A DNA stretch of 64,000 bases. It comes from Streptomyces aquilus (GTDB lineage: Bacteria > Actinomycetota > Actinomycetes > Streptomycetales > Streptomycetaceae). Each line of letters begins with the position of its first letter. Positions within the stretch are counted from its first letter, which is position 1. The notes under the pieces were generated by a model, which was not told the DNA's origin, searched no databases, and saw nothing but the letters and a program-made list of their open reading frames with translations. Below, piece by piece: positions 17,527 through 25,346 of the stretch. A program made the translations under genes and the position numbers. The stretch lies in contig NZ_CP034463.1 of NCBI RefSeq assembly GCF_003955715.1, forward strand, positions 5,456,001 to 5,520,000, in the 5' to 3' direction.

Positions 17527-17582
17527 GCGGGACCAACTCCTCGTCTGGAGAACTCTGCGTCGAGCTCATGACCTGGGCACAA

Positions 17583-17600
17583 CCATGGTCGGAACCATGG
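17583..17600. promoter_or_regulatory. 18-bp inverted repeat CCATGGT-CGGA-ACCATGG
   Basis: Perfect 7-bp arms flank a 4-bp spacer in the paaN-paaH gap, 57 bp before the paaN start on the minus strand. It is distinct from the PaaR-type box and may bind another regulator. Confidence 0.45.
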
Positions 17601-17628
17601 GCAGGAACGGCCAGTCAGAGTTAGAGTA

Positions 17629-17642
17629 ACCGAACGATCGGT
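17629..17642. promoter_or_regulatory. PaaR-type operator between paaN and paaH
   Basis: ACCGAACGATCGGT is identical to the site upstream of paaA (reverse orientation there). It is placed to control both divergent transcripts. A DnaA-box-like TTTTCCACA on the minus strand follows at 17667-17675. Confidence 0.75.
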
Positions 17643-17698
17643 CGGGACAAGGGGGTCCGCCGCATCTGTGGAAAACCCCGTGCGGGAGGATCGCGCAC

Positions 17699-19216
17699 AT
17701 GACAGCACTCGACCTCAGCAGCCCCGTGGCCGTCGTCGGCGCCGGCACCATGGGCCAGGGCATCGCCCAGGTCGCGTTGGTCGCCGGCCACCCCGTACGG
17801 CTGTACGACACCGCCCCCGGGCGTGCCCAGGACGCGGCCGACGCGATCGGCGCCCGCCTCGACCGGCTCGTCGAGAAGGACCGCCTCACCGGCGCCGACC
17901 GGGACACGGCACGCGCGCGTCTGACGGCCGCCGGCACGCTCGCCGACCTCGCCGACTGCTCCCTGGTGGTCGAGGCCGTCCTGGAGCGGCTGGACGTCAA
18001 GCAGGAGCTGTTCCGGGAGCTGGAGGACGTGGTCGGCGAGGACTGTCTGCTCGCCACCAACACCTCGTCCCTGTCGGTCACCGCGATCGGCGGCGCCCTG
18101 CGCAACCCCGGCCGCCTGGTGGGCCTGCACTTCTTCAACCCGGCCCCGCTGCTGCCGCTCGTCGAGGTCGTCTCCGGGTTCGCCACCGACGTCACCTCGG
18201 CCACGCGCGCGTACGAGACGGCACGCGCGTGGGGCAAGACGCCGGTCGCCTGCGCCGACACCCCCGGCTTCATCGTCAACCGCATCGCCCGGCCCTTCTA
18301 CGCCGAGGCGTTCGCGGTCTACGAGGCCCAGGGCGCCGACCCCGCCACCATCGACGCGGTCCTGCGCGAGTCCGGCGGCTTCAAGATGGGCGCGTTCGAG
18401 CTGACGGACCTCATCGGGCAGGACGTCAACGAGTCCGTCACGCACTCGGTCTGGGAGTCCTTCTTCCGGGACGTCCGCTTCACGCCCTCGCTCGCCCAGC
18501 GCCGCCTGGTCGAGTCGGGCCGCCTCGGCCGCAAGAGCGGACACGGCTGGTACGACCACGGCCCCGACGCCGAGCCCGCCGAGCCGCACACCGCGGAACC
18601 CTCCCAGCCGCCCGCCCACGTCACCGCCGAGGGCGACCTGGGCCCCGCGTCCGAGCTGCTCGCCCTGATCCGCGAGGCGGGCATCCAGGTCCGCGAGGAC
18701 GAGGAGGACCACGGCACGCGGCTGGTGCTGCCGAGCGGCGGCCAGCTGGCGCTCGCGGACGGGCAGACGTCGGTGGAGTTCCGGGACGTGGTCTATTTCG
18801 ACCTCGCCCTCGACTACCGCCGCGCCACCCGCATCGCCCTGTCCGCCTCCCAGGACACCGCCCCGCAGACCCTCGCCGAGGCCATCGGCCTCTTCCAGGC
18901 GCTCGGCAAGGACGTCAGCGTCATCGGCGACGTCCCCGGCATGATCGTCGCCCGCACGGTCGCCCGGATCGTCGACCTCGCGCACGACGCCGTGGCCAAG
19001 GGCGTGGCCACGGAGGAGGACATCGACACGGCGATGCGGCTCGGGGTCAACTACCCCCTGGGCCCCTTCGAATGGAGCCGCCGGCTGGGCCGCAACTGGG
19101 CCTACGCGCTCCTCGACGACCTGCACCTGCGCGACCCCTCCGGGCGGTACGCCCCGTCCCTCGCGCTGTACCGCCACGCGTACGCCACCGACAAGAGGGA
19201 GGGCAGTACGTCATGA
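17699..19216 (+). CDS. paaH: 3-hydroxyacyl-CoA dehydrogenase PaaH
   Basis: This 505-aa enzyme has an N-terminal NAD+-binding Rossmann domain (VAVVGAGTMGQGIAQVAL), the catalytic segment GLHFFNPAPLLPLVEVV, CADTPGFIVNRIARP, and two C-terminal 3HCDH domains (first near 190-285, second near 405-500). The long form is typical of PaaH, which oxidises 3-hydroxyadipyl-CoA to 3-oxoadipyl-CoA late in phenylacetate breakdown. It starts at an ATG behind GGGAGGA. Its stop overlaps the paaR start (ATGA), so enzyme and regulator are co-transcribed. Confidence 0.93.
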   Translation: MTALDLSSPVAVVGAGTMGQGIAQVALVAGHPVRLYDTAPGRAQDAADAIGARLDRLVEKDRLTGADRDTARARLTAAGTLADLADCSLVVEAVLERLDVKQELFRELEDVVGEDCLLATNTSSLSVTAIGGALRNPGRLVGLHFFNPAPLLPLVEVVSGFATDVTSATRAYETARAWGKTPVACADTPGFIVNRIARPFYAEAFAVYEAQGADPATIDAVLRESGGFKMGAFELTDLIGQDVNESVTHSVWESFFRDVRFTPSLAQRRLVESGRLGRKSGHGWYDHGPDAEPAEPHTAEPSQPPAHVTAEGDLGPASELLALIREAGIQVREDEEDHGTRLVLPSGGQLALADGQTSVEFRDVVYFDLALDYRRATRIALSASQDTAPQTLAEAIGLFQALGKDVSVIGDVPGMIVARTVARIVDLAHDAVAKGVATEEDIDTAMRLGVNYPLGPFEWSRRLGRNWAYALLDDLHLRDPSGRYAPSLALYRHAYATDKREGSTS

Positions 19217-19803
19217 CCACCGCCAAGCGGGACACGTACACCCCCGAGACGCTGCTGTCCGTCGCCGTGCAGGTCTTCAACGAGCGCGGCTACGACGGCA
19301 CCTCCATGGAGCACCTCTCCAAGGCCGCCGGGATCTCCAAGTCCTCGATCTACCACCACGTGGCGGGCAAGGAGGAGCTGCTGCGGCGGGCCGTCAGCCG
19401 TGCGCTGGACGGCCTGTTCGGCATCCTCGACGAGGAGCACGCGCGCGTGGGGCACGCCGCCGAGCGCCTGGAGTACGTGGTCCGGCGCATGGTCGAGGTC
19501 CTCATCGCCGAACTCCCCTACGTCACCCTGCTGCTGCGCGTCCGCGGCAACACCGGCACCGAGCGCTGGGCCCTGGAACGCCGCCGCGACTTCGACCACC
19601 GCGTCGCCGAACTGCTGAAGGCCGCGGCCGCCGAGGGGGACGTACGCGGCGACGTGGAGGTACGCCTCGCGACCCGGCTCGTCTTCGGGATGATCAACTC
19701 CATCGTGGAGTGGTACCGGCCGGACGGGCGCGGGATGAACGAGCGCGAGGTGGCGGACGCGGTGGCGCAGCTGGTGTTCGGGGGACTGCGCAGGTCCGGC
19801 TGA
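19213..19803 (+). CDS. paaR: TetR-family regulator PaaR
   Basis: This 196-aa TetR-type repressor has its helix-turn-helix at about residues 25-55 (TSMEHLSKAAGISKSSIYHHVAGKE split over two helices) and an all-helical ligand domain. In other bacteria PaaR is released from DNA by phenylacetyl-CoA. The gene is coupled to paaH. The obvious DNA target is the palindrome ACCGAACGATCGGT found at 12963, 17629 and, as a variant, 20409. The assignment rests on location and on these boxes; the ligand is inferred. Confidence 0.87.
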   Translation: MTTAKRDTYTPETLLSVAVQVFNERGYDGTSMEHLSKAAGISKSSIYHHVAGKEELLRRAVSRALDGLFGILDEEHARVGHAAERLEYVVRRMVEVLIAELPYVTLLLRVRGNTGTERWALERRRDFDHRVAELLKAAAAEGDVRGDVEVRLATRLVFGMINSIVEWYRPDGRGMNEREVADAVAQLVFGGLRRSG

Positions 19804-19806
19804 CGC

Positions 19807-20307
19807 TCAGCCCTGCGGCTCCAGGTCCTCCTCCTCGAAGACCAGGAGCGTGCGCGTGCTCAGTACCTCCGGGATGGCCTGGAGGCGGGTGAGGACCAGC
19901 TCGCGCAGGGATCTGTTGTCCGGCGTGTGCACCAGCAGCAGGACGTCGAAGTCGCCGCCGACCAGGGCGATGTGGGAGGCGCCGGGGAGCTGGCGGAGTT
20001 GTTCGCGGACCGTGCGCCAGGTGTTCTGGACGATCTTCAGGGTGATGTACGCCGAGGTGCCCTGGCCTGCCCGTTCGTGGTCGACGCGGGCCCCGAAGCC
20101 GCGGATGACGCCGTCCTCGATGAGGCGGTTGATCCGCGCGTAGGCGTTGGCGCGGGAGACGTGGACGCGCTCGGCGACGGACCTTATCGAGGCGCGGCCG
20201 TCGACCTGGAGCATCTGGAGGATGTCCTGATCGATGGCGTCGAGAGGACGCGGGGGTGGCAGCGGGACGCCGCCCTCCGGTCCTTCGGCCATTTGTTCAG
20301 GTGCCAT
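19807..20307 (-). CDS. bkdR: Lrp/AsnC-family regulator (BkdR-like)
   Basis: This 166-aa regulator has an AsnC-type helix-turn-helix near residues 25-75 (ILQMLQVDGRASIRSVAERV, VSRANAYARINRL) and a C-terminal RAM effector domain (SHIALVGGDFDVLLLVHTPD). It is divergent from the first branched-chain 2-oxoacid dehydrogenase operon, the position of bkdR in Pseudomonas and S. coelicolor. Branched-chain amino acids or their oxoacids are the likely effectors. The start is the ATG at 20307, preceded by GGAGGCGGGG. It converges on paaR with a 3-bp gap. Confidence 0.88.
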   Translation of the reverse strand: MAPEQMAEGPEGGVPLPPPRPLDAIDQDILQMLQVDGRASIRSVAERVHVSRANAYARINRLIEDGVIRGFGARVDHERAGQGTSAYITLKIVQNTWRTVREQLRQLPGASHIALVGGDFDVLLLVHTPDNRSLRELVLTRLQAIPEVLSTRTLLVFEEEDLEPQG

Positions 20308-20349
20308 GTCCCCCCGCCTCCCTACCATGGACGTACTGCGTTCATTGCA

Positions 20350-20377
20350 GGCTGTGGAGAACCGTTTGTCCACAGCC
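20350..20377. promoter_or_regulatory. strong inverted repeat with two DnaA-box-like halves
   Basis: Perfect 9-bp arms GGCTGTGGA/TCCACAGCC flank a 10-bp spacer in the bkdR-bkd gap. Each arm is part of a DnaA-box-like 9-mer (TTCTCCACA on the minus strand, TTGTCCACA at 20366-20374). It could be a regulator site for the divergent promoters or a DnaA site. Confidence 0.5.
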
Positions 20378-20408
20378 TGAGGGTGCCTGTAGCCAAAATG
20401 TGCCGACG

Positions 20409-20422
20409 ACCGAACAATCGGT
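20409..20422. promoter_or_regulatory. PaaR-type operator variant upstream of the first bkd operon
   Basis: ACCGAACAATCGGT keeps both ACCGA/TCGGT arms and differs from the two paa sites at one central base. It is 60 bp upstream of the E1 alpha ATG, near the expected promoter. Confidence 0.65.
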
Positions 20423-20482
20423 AGGTGAGGCGCATCACAAGCCGTGACGCGTCTGAAGCCGCTCCCACGAGGAGGTGCCGTC

Positions 20483-21613
20483 ATGACGGTCATGGAGCAG
20501 CGGGGCGCGTACCGGCCATCGCCGCCGCCCGCCTGGCAGCCCCGCACCGACCCCGCGCCGCTGCTGCCGGACGCGGAGCCGTACCGCGTCCTCGGCACCG
20601 AGGCCGCCGCCAAGGCCGACCCCGGCCTGCTGCGCCGCCTCTACGCCGAACTGGTGCGCGGCCGTCGGTACAACGCGCAGGCGACCGCCCTCACCAAGCA
20701 GGGCCGCCTCGCCGTCTACCCCTCCAGCACCGGCCAGGAGGCCTGCGAGGTCGCCGCCGCACTGGTCCTCCAGGACCGTGACTGGCTCTTCCCCAGCTAC
20801 CGCGACACCCTCGCCGCCGTCGCCCGGGGCCTCGACCCCGTCGAGGCACTGACGCTGCTGCGCGGCGACTGGCACACCGGCTACGACCCGCACGAGCACC
20901 GGATCGCCCCCCTGTGCACCCCGCTGGCCACCCAGCTCCCGCACGCCGTGGGCCTCGCCCACGCCGCCCGCCTCAAGGGCGACGACGTGGTCGCGCTCGC
21001 CATGGTCGGCGACGGCGGCACCAGCGAGGGCGACTTCCACGAGGCCCTGAACTTCGCCGCCGTCTGGCAGGCGCCGGTCGTCTTCCTCGTCCAGAACAAC
21101 GGCTTCGCCATCTCCGTTCCGCTCGCCAAGCAGACCGCGGCCCCGTCGCTGGCCCACAAGGCCGTCGGCTACGGCATGCCCGGCCGGCTGGTGGACGGCA
21201 ACGACGCGGCGGCCGTGCACGAGGTCCTCGCCGACGCCGTGCGGCACGCGCGCGCGGGCGGCGGCCCCACCCTCGTCGAGGCCATCACGTACCGCGTGGA
21301 GGCCCACACCAACGCCGACGACGCGACCCGCTACCGCGGCGACGCCGAGGTCGACGCCTGGCGCGACCACGACCCGATCAAGCTCCTCGAACACGAACTC
21401 ACCACGCGCGGACTCCTCGACGACGCCGGCATCCAGGCCGCCCGCGATGCCGCCGAGACCATGGCCGCCGACCTGCGCGAGCGCATGAACCAGGACCCGG
21501 TCCTCGACCCCATGGACCTGTTCGCCCACGTCTACGCCGAACCCACCCCGCAACTGCTGGAGCAGCGCGCCCAGTTGCAGGCCGAGCTGGAAGCCGAGGG
21601 GGAGACTCCATGA
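20483..21613 (+). CDS. bkdA: branched-chain 2-oxoacid dehydrogenase E1 alpha (cluster 1)
   Basis: This 376-aa thiamine-diphosphate enzyme subunit has the ThDP motif from VGDGGTSEGD to VFLVQNN (about residues 172-203), and FPSYRDTLAAVARG and RVEAHTNADDATRY. With E1 beta it decarboxylates 2-oxoisovalerate, 2-oxoisocaproate or 2-oxo-3-methylvalerate. The products prime branched fatty acids in Streptomyces. The start is the ATG at 20483 behind GAGGAGGT. Three genes overlap in order E1a-E1b-E2. Pyruvate specificity is not excluded. Confidence 0.9.
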   Translation: MTVMEQRGAYRPSPPPAWQPRTDPAPLLPDAEPYRVLGTEAAAKADPGLLRRLYAELVRGRRYNAQATALTKQGRLAVYPSSTGQEACEVAAALVLQDRDWLFPSYRDTLAAVARGLDPVEALTLLRGDWHTGYDPHEHRIAPLCTPLATQLPHAVGLAHAARLKGDDVVALAMVGDGGTSEGDFHEALNFAAVWQAPVVFLVQNNGFAISVPLAKQTAAPSLAHKAVGYGMPGRLVDGNDAAAVHEVLADAVRHARAGGGPTLVEAITYRVEAHTNADDATRYRGDAEVDAWRDHDPIKLLEHELTTRGLLDDAGIQAARDAAETMAADLRERMNQDPVLDPMDLFAHVYAEPTPQLLEQRAQLQAELEAEGETP

Positions 21614-22614
21614 CCACCGTCGCGGTGAAGCCCGCCACCATGGCGCAGGCCCTCACGCGCGCGATGCGCGACGCGATGGCCGCCGACCCCACCGTCCACG
21701 TCATGGGCGAGGACGTCGGCACCCTCGGCGGCGTCTTCCGCGTCACCGACGGCCTCGCCAAGGAGTTCGGCGAGGACCGCGTCACCGACACCCCGCTCGC
21801 CGAGGCCGGCATCCTCGGCACCGCCGTGGGCATGGCGATGTACGGGCTGCGCCCGGTCGTGGAGATGCAGTTCGACGCCTTCGCCTACCCGGCGTTCGAG
21901 CAGCTGATCAGCCATGTGGCCCGCATGCGCAACCGCACGCGCGGCACCATGCCGCTCCCGATCACCGTCCGCGTCCCCTACGGCGGCGGCATCGGCGGCG
22001 TCGAGCACCACAGCGACTCCTCCGAGGCGTACTACCTGGCGACCCCGGGACTCCATGTCGTCACTCCCGCCACCGTCGCCGACGCCTACGGCCTGCTGCG
22101 GGCCGCGATCGCCTCCGACGACCCGGTCGTCTTCCTCGAACCCAAGCGCCTGTACTGGTCGAAGGACTCCTGGAACCCCGACGAGCCGCAGAGCGTTGAA
22201 CCGATAGGCCGCGCGGTGGTGCGGCGCTCGGGCCGGAGCGCCACGCTCATCACGTACGGGCCGTCCGTACCCGTCTGCCTCGAAGCCGCCGAGGCGGCCC
22301 GGGCCGAGGGGTGGGACCTCGAAGTCGTCGACCTGCGCTCCCTGGTGCCGTTCGACGACGAGACGGTCTGCGCCTCGGTACGGCGGACCGGACGCGCGGT
22401 CGTCGTACACGAGTCGGGCGGGTTCGGCGGCCCGGGCGGGGAGATCGCGGCCCGTGTCACGGAGCGCTGCTTCCATCATCTGGAGGCACCGGTCCTGCGC
22501 GTGGCCGGGTTCGACATCCCCTACCCGCCGCCGATGCTGGAGCGTCACCACCTGCCCGGCGTGGACCGGATCCTGGACGCCGTGGGGCGTCTTCAGTGGG
22601 AGGCCGAGAGCTGA
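21610..22614 (+). CDS. bkdB: branched-chain 2-oxoacid dehydrogenase E1 beta (cluster 1)
   Basis: This 334-aa transketolase-like subunit has GEDVGTLGGVFRVTDGL, the TPLAEAGILGTAVGMA strand, PYGGGIGGVEHHSDS near the E1 active site, and HHLPGVDRILDAV at the end. It forms the alpha2beta2 E1 heterotetramer with the preceding protein. ATGA overlaps at both ends imply translational coupling in the operon. Confidence 0.93.
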   Translation: MTTVAVKPATMAQALTRAMRDAMAADPTVHVMGEDVGTLGGVFRVTDGLAKEFGEDRVTDTPLAEAGILGTAVGMAMYGLRPVVEMQFDAFAYPAFEQLISHVARMRNRTRGTMPLPITVRVPYGGGIGGVEHHSDSSEAYYLATPGLHVVTPATVADAYGLLRAAIASDDPVVFLEPKRLYWSKDSWNPDEPQSVEPIGRAVVRRSGRSATLITYGPSVPVCLEAAEAARAEGWDLEVVDLRSLVPFDDETVCASVRRTGRAVVVHESGGFGGPGGEIAARVTERCFHHLEAPVLRVAGFDIPYPPPMLERHHLPGVDRILDAVGRLQWEAES

Positions 22615-24062
22615 TGGCACAGGTGCTGGAGTTCAAGCTCCCCGACCTCGGGGAGGGACTCACCGAGGCGGAGATCGTCCGCTGGCTGGTGGAGGTCGGT
22701 GACGTCGTCGCCGTCGACCAGCCGGTCGTCGAGGTCGAGACCGCCAAGGCGCTGGTCGACGTGCCCTGCCCCTACGGCGGTGTCGTCACGGCCCGCTTCG
22801 GCGAGGAGGGCACGGAACTGCCCGTGGGCGCGCCGCTGATCACCGTCGCGGTGGGGGCGCCCGCCGACGCCGCTCCCGCCGAGGACACGGGCGCGAAGAC
22901 CGAGGGCTCCGGGAACGTGCTGGTGGGATACGGCACTTCGGAGGCACCGGCACGGCGCAGAAGGGTGCGTCCGGCGCAGCCACCGGCCGGGGGCGCGGCG
23001 AACGGCACGGGCGCGCCCAAGGCCCCTGCCGCGGACGAGGTGCCTGCCGCGCGTGAGGTGCCCGCCACGCGTGAAGTGCCTGCCGCGCGCGAGGTGCCGG
23101 AAGGGCCCGTGCCGGTCATCTCGCCCCTCGTGCGCCGCCTCGCCCGCGAGAACGGCCTGGATCTGAGGGAGTTGACCGGCTCCGGCCCCGAGGGGCTGAT
23201 CCTTCGGGCGGACGTGGAGTACGCGCTGCGGGCGGCCACGGCCCAGGGGCGCCCCGCCGCCCAGTCGGCGGCCACGTCCCACGGCGTCGCTCCCCGGCCG
23301 GCGACCACGCCGGCCGTCACGCCCGCTCCGGAACCGACGCCCACCCCGACCGCCTCCACCGGTCCCGTCGCCGGAGGCATCCGCACCCCCCTCAAGGGCA
23401 TCCGGGGTGCCGTCGCCGACAAGCTCTCCCGCAGTCGGCGCGAGATCCCCGACGCCACCTGCTGGGTCGACGCCGACGCGACCGAACTCATGCGTGCGCG
23501 TGCGGCGATGAACGCCGCCGGGGGACCGAAGATCTCCCTGCTCGCCCTGCTGGCCCGCATCTGCACGGCGGCCCTGGCCCGCTACCCTGAGCTCAACTCC
23601 ACCGTCGACATGGCGGCGAGGGAGGTCGTCCAGCTCGACCAGGTCCACATCGGCTTCGCGGCGCAGACCGAGCGCGGGCTCGTTGTGCCGGTCGTCCGGG
23701 ACGCCCACGCGCGGGACGCGGAGTCGCTGACCGCGGAGTTCGCCCGGCTGACCGAGGCGGCCCGCACCGGCACCCTCACCCCCGGCGAACTCACCGGCGG
23801 GACCTTCACGTTGAACAACTACGGCGTCTTCGGCGTCGACGGCTCCACGCCGATCATCAACCACCCCGAGGCCGCGATGCTCGGCGTCGGCCGCATCGTC
23901 CCCAAGCCGTGGGTGCATGAGGGCGAGCTGGCGGTCCGGCAGGTCGTCCAGCTGTCGCTCACCTTCGACCACCGCGTCTGCGACGGCGGCACGGCGGGCG
24001 GCTTCCTGCGGTACGTGGCGGACTGCGTCGAACAACCGGCGGTGCTGCTGCGCACGTTGTGA
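22614..24062 (+). CDS. bkdC: branched-chain 2-oxoacid dehydrogenase E2 (cluster 1)
   Basis: This 482-aa dihydrolipoyl acyltransferase has one lipoyl domain (residues 1-80; lipoyl lysine in VETAKALVDV), a flexible linker, a peripheral-subunit-binding domain near 165-200 (ISPLVRRLARENGLDLREL) and the catalytic domain with FDHRVCDGG (HxxxDG). The linker has a sevenfold residue repeat, E-V-P-A-A-R with variants (nt about 23035-23100). It shares a base with the E1 beta stop. No E3 gene follows, so a shared dihydrolipoamide dehydrogenase elsewhere must complete the complex. Confidence 0.93.
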   Translation: MAQVLEFKLPDLGEGLTEAEIVRWLVEVGDVVAVDQPVVEVETAKALVDVPCPYGGVVTARFGEEGTELPVGAPLITVAVGAPADAAPAEDTGAKTEGSGNVLVGYGTSEAPARRRRVRPAQPPAGGAANGTGAPKAPAADEVPAAREVPATREVPAAREVPEGPVPVISPLVRRLARENGLDLRELTGSGPEGLILRADVEYALRAATAQGRPAAQSAATSHGVAPRPATTPAVTPAPEPTPTPTASTGPVAGGIRTPLKGIRGAVADKLSRSRREIPDATCWVDADATELMRARAAMNAAGGPKISLLALLARICTAALARYPELNSTVDMAAREVVQLDQVHIGFAAQTERGLVVPVVRDAHARDAESLTAEFARLTEAARTGTLTPGELTGGTFTLNNYGVFGVDGSTPIINHPEAAMLGVGRIVPKPWVHEGELAVRQVVQLSLTFDHRVCDGGTAGGFLRYVADCVEQPAVLLRTL

Positions 24063-24404
24063 GGGCCGCGGTGCTGCTGCGCACGCTGTGAACACCGCGG
24101 TGCAACCGGGCGCTGGTGAGGGTCGCGGCCCCGCCGCGCACCCTCTGCCGGCCGAGTGGTGGCGCCGCGGGCCTTGCGATGAGGTCAGTGCTGCCGCGCA
24201 CGCCGTGATCGCAGGGCGCGGCCACCCCGCACCCTGCGATTGCGGAGGCACCCACCCGCACCCTGCGCTTGTGGGGCCCCTCACCCGCACCCTGCGATCG
24301 CGGAGCCCACGCGCGCTCTGCGATCGCGGACCCTACGCGCGCTCTGTGATTGCGGCGCCCCCCCACGCGTTCCCTGTGATCGCGGCGGCCCGCATACTCG
24401 GAGG
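24063..24404. repeat. intergenic degenerate repeats with core CCCTGCGATCGCGG
   Basis: No gene is visible. Six direct degenerate units of 27-30 bp (24223-24393) carry the core CCCTGCGATCGCGG or close variants such as TCTGTGATTGCGG. One inverted copy lies at about 24195-24222. Just after the E2 stop, a copy of the E2 end (CGGTGCTGCTGCGCACG..TGTGA) recurs at 24068-24091. The array runs up to the MobA promoter. Confidence 0.7.
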
Positions 24405-25346
24405 GTGACCTCGTACGAGCCCGCGGGCGCCGCCGGTGCGGACCTCGCGGCCCCCGGTGCCGACCTGGCGTACGACGCCGTCGTGCTCGCCGGGGGAGCC
24501 GCCCGGCGGCTCGGTGGCGCGGACAAGCCCGGCGTGCGCGTGGGCGGGCGGGCGCTGCTGGAGCGGGTGCTGGCCGCCTGCGCCGACGCCCGTACCACCG
24601 TCGTGGTCGCCGACCCCCGGCCCACCGCCCGGCCCGTGACCTGGGCCCGCGAGGACCCGCCCGGCGGCGGTCCGCTCGCCGCGCTCGGCGCCGGACTGCG
24701 CCCCACCACCGCGCGGGACGTCGTCGTACTCTCCGCCGACCTGCCCTTCCTCACCGCGGGCACCGTCCGCCGGCTGCTGACCGCCCTGCGCGCGGCCGGC
24801 ACCGACGGAGCGCTGCTCACCGACGCCGACGGCCGCGACCAACCCCTCGTCGCCGCCTACCGCGCCTCCGCACTGCGCCGTGAGCTCACCACGCTCACCA
24901 CAGCGCACGACGGCCTCACCGGGCTGCCGCTGCGCCGGCTCACCGCCGGACTCCACCTCACCCGTGTCCCGGACCCCGTCGCCTCCTTCGACTGCGACAC
25001 CTGGGACGACATCGCCGCCGCCAGGGCACGTATCAGGGAGCATGGACCCGTGCTGGATGAATGGATCTCCGCAGTCAAGGACGAGCTGGGCATCGAACTC
25101 GACGTCGACACCGGCGTCCTGCTCGACCTCGCCCGCGACGCCGCCCACAACGTGGCCAGGCCCGGGGCGCCGCTGACCACGTTCCTCGTCGGCTACGCGG
25201 CCGCGCAGGCCGGGGGCGGCCCCGAGGCGGTCGCCGAGGCCGCCCGCAAGGCCACCGCCCTCGCCCTCGCCTGGCCCGACGAGGACGCCTCCGACCCCAA
25301 GCCGGGCGACACCTCCGGCGCCCAGCCCGGTACGGACGCCGGATGA
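24405..25346 (+). CDS. mobA: MobA-like nucleotidyltransferase fused to a DUF6457-type domain
   Basis: This 313-aa protein has an N-terminal MobA-type nucleotidyltransferase domain: VVLAGGAARRLGGADKPGV is the nucleotide-binding loop, and VVLSADLPFL and DGRDQPLVAAYR are family motifs. The C-terminal 90 residues (LDEWISAVKDELGIELD, DLARDAAHNVARPGAP) match DUF6457. MobA adds GMP to molybdopterin to make the guanine-dinucleotide cofactor. A GTG start has CATACT 6 nt upstream, suggesting a leaderless mRNA. The stop overlaps moeA (ATGA). Confidence 0.85.
   Translation: MTSYEPAGAAGADLAAPGADLAYDAVVLAGGAARRLGGADKPGVRVGGRALLERVLAACADARTTVVVADPRPTARPVTWAREDPPGGGPLAALGAGLRPTTARDVVVLSADLPFLTAGTVRRLLTALRAAGTDGALLTDADGRDQPLVAAYRASALRRELTTLTTAHDGLTGLPLRRLTAGLHLTRVPDPVASFDCDTWDDIAAARARIREHGPVLDEWISAVKDELGIELDVDTGVLLDLARDAAHNVARPGAPLTTFLVGYAAAQAGGGPEAVAEAARKATALALAWPDEDASDPKPGDTSGAQPGTDAG

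Noticed and set aside
19807..20613. A 268-aa version of the Lrp/AsnC regulator
   Set aside because: The extra N-terminus crosses the operator region and the bkdA start. ATG 20307 has a ribosome site and gives normal family length.
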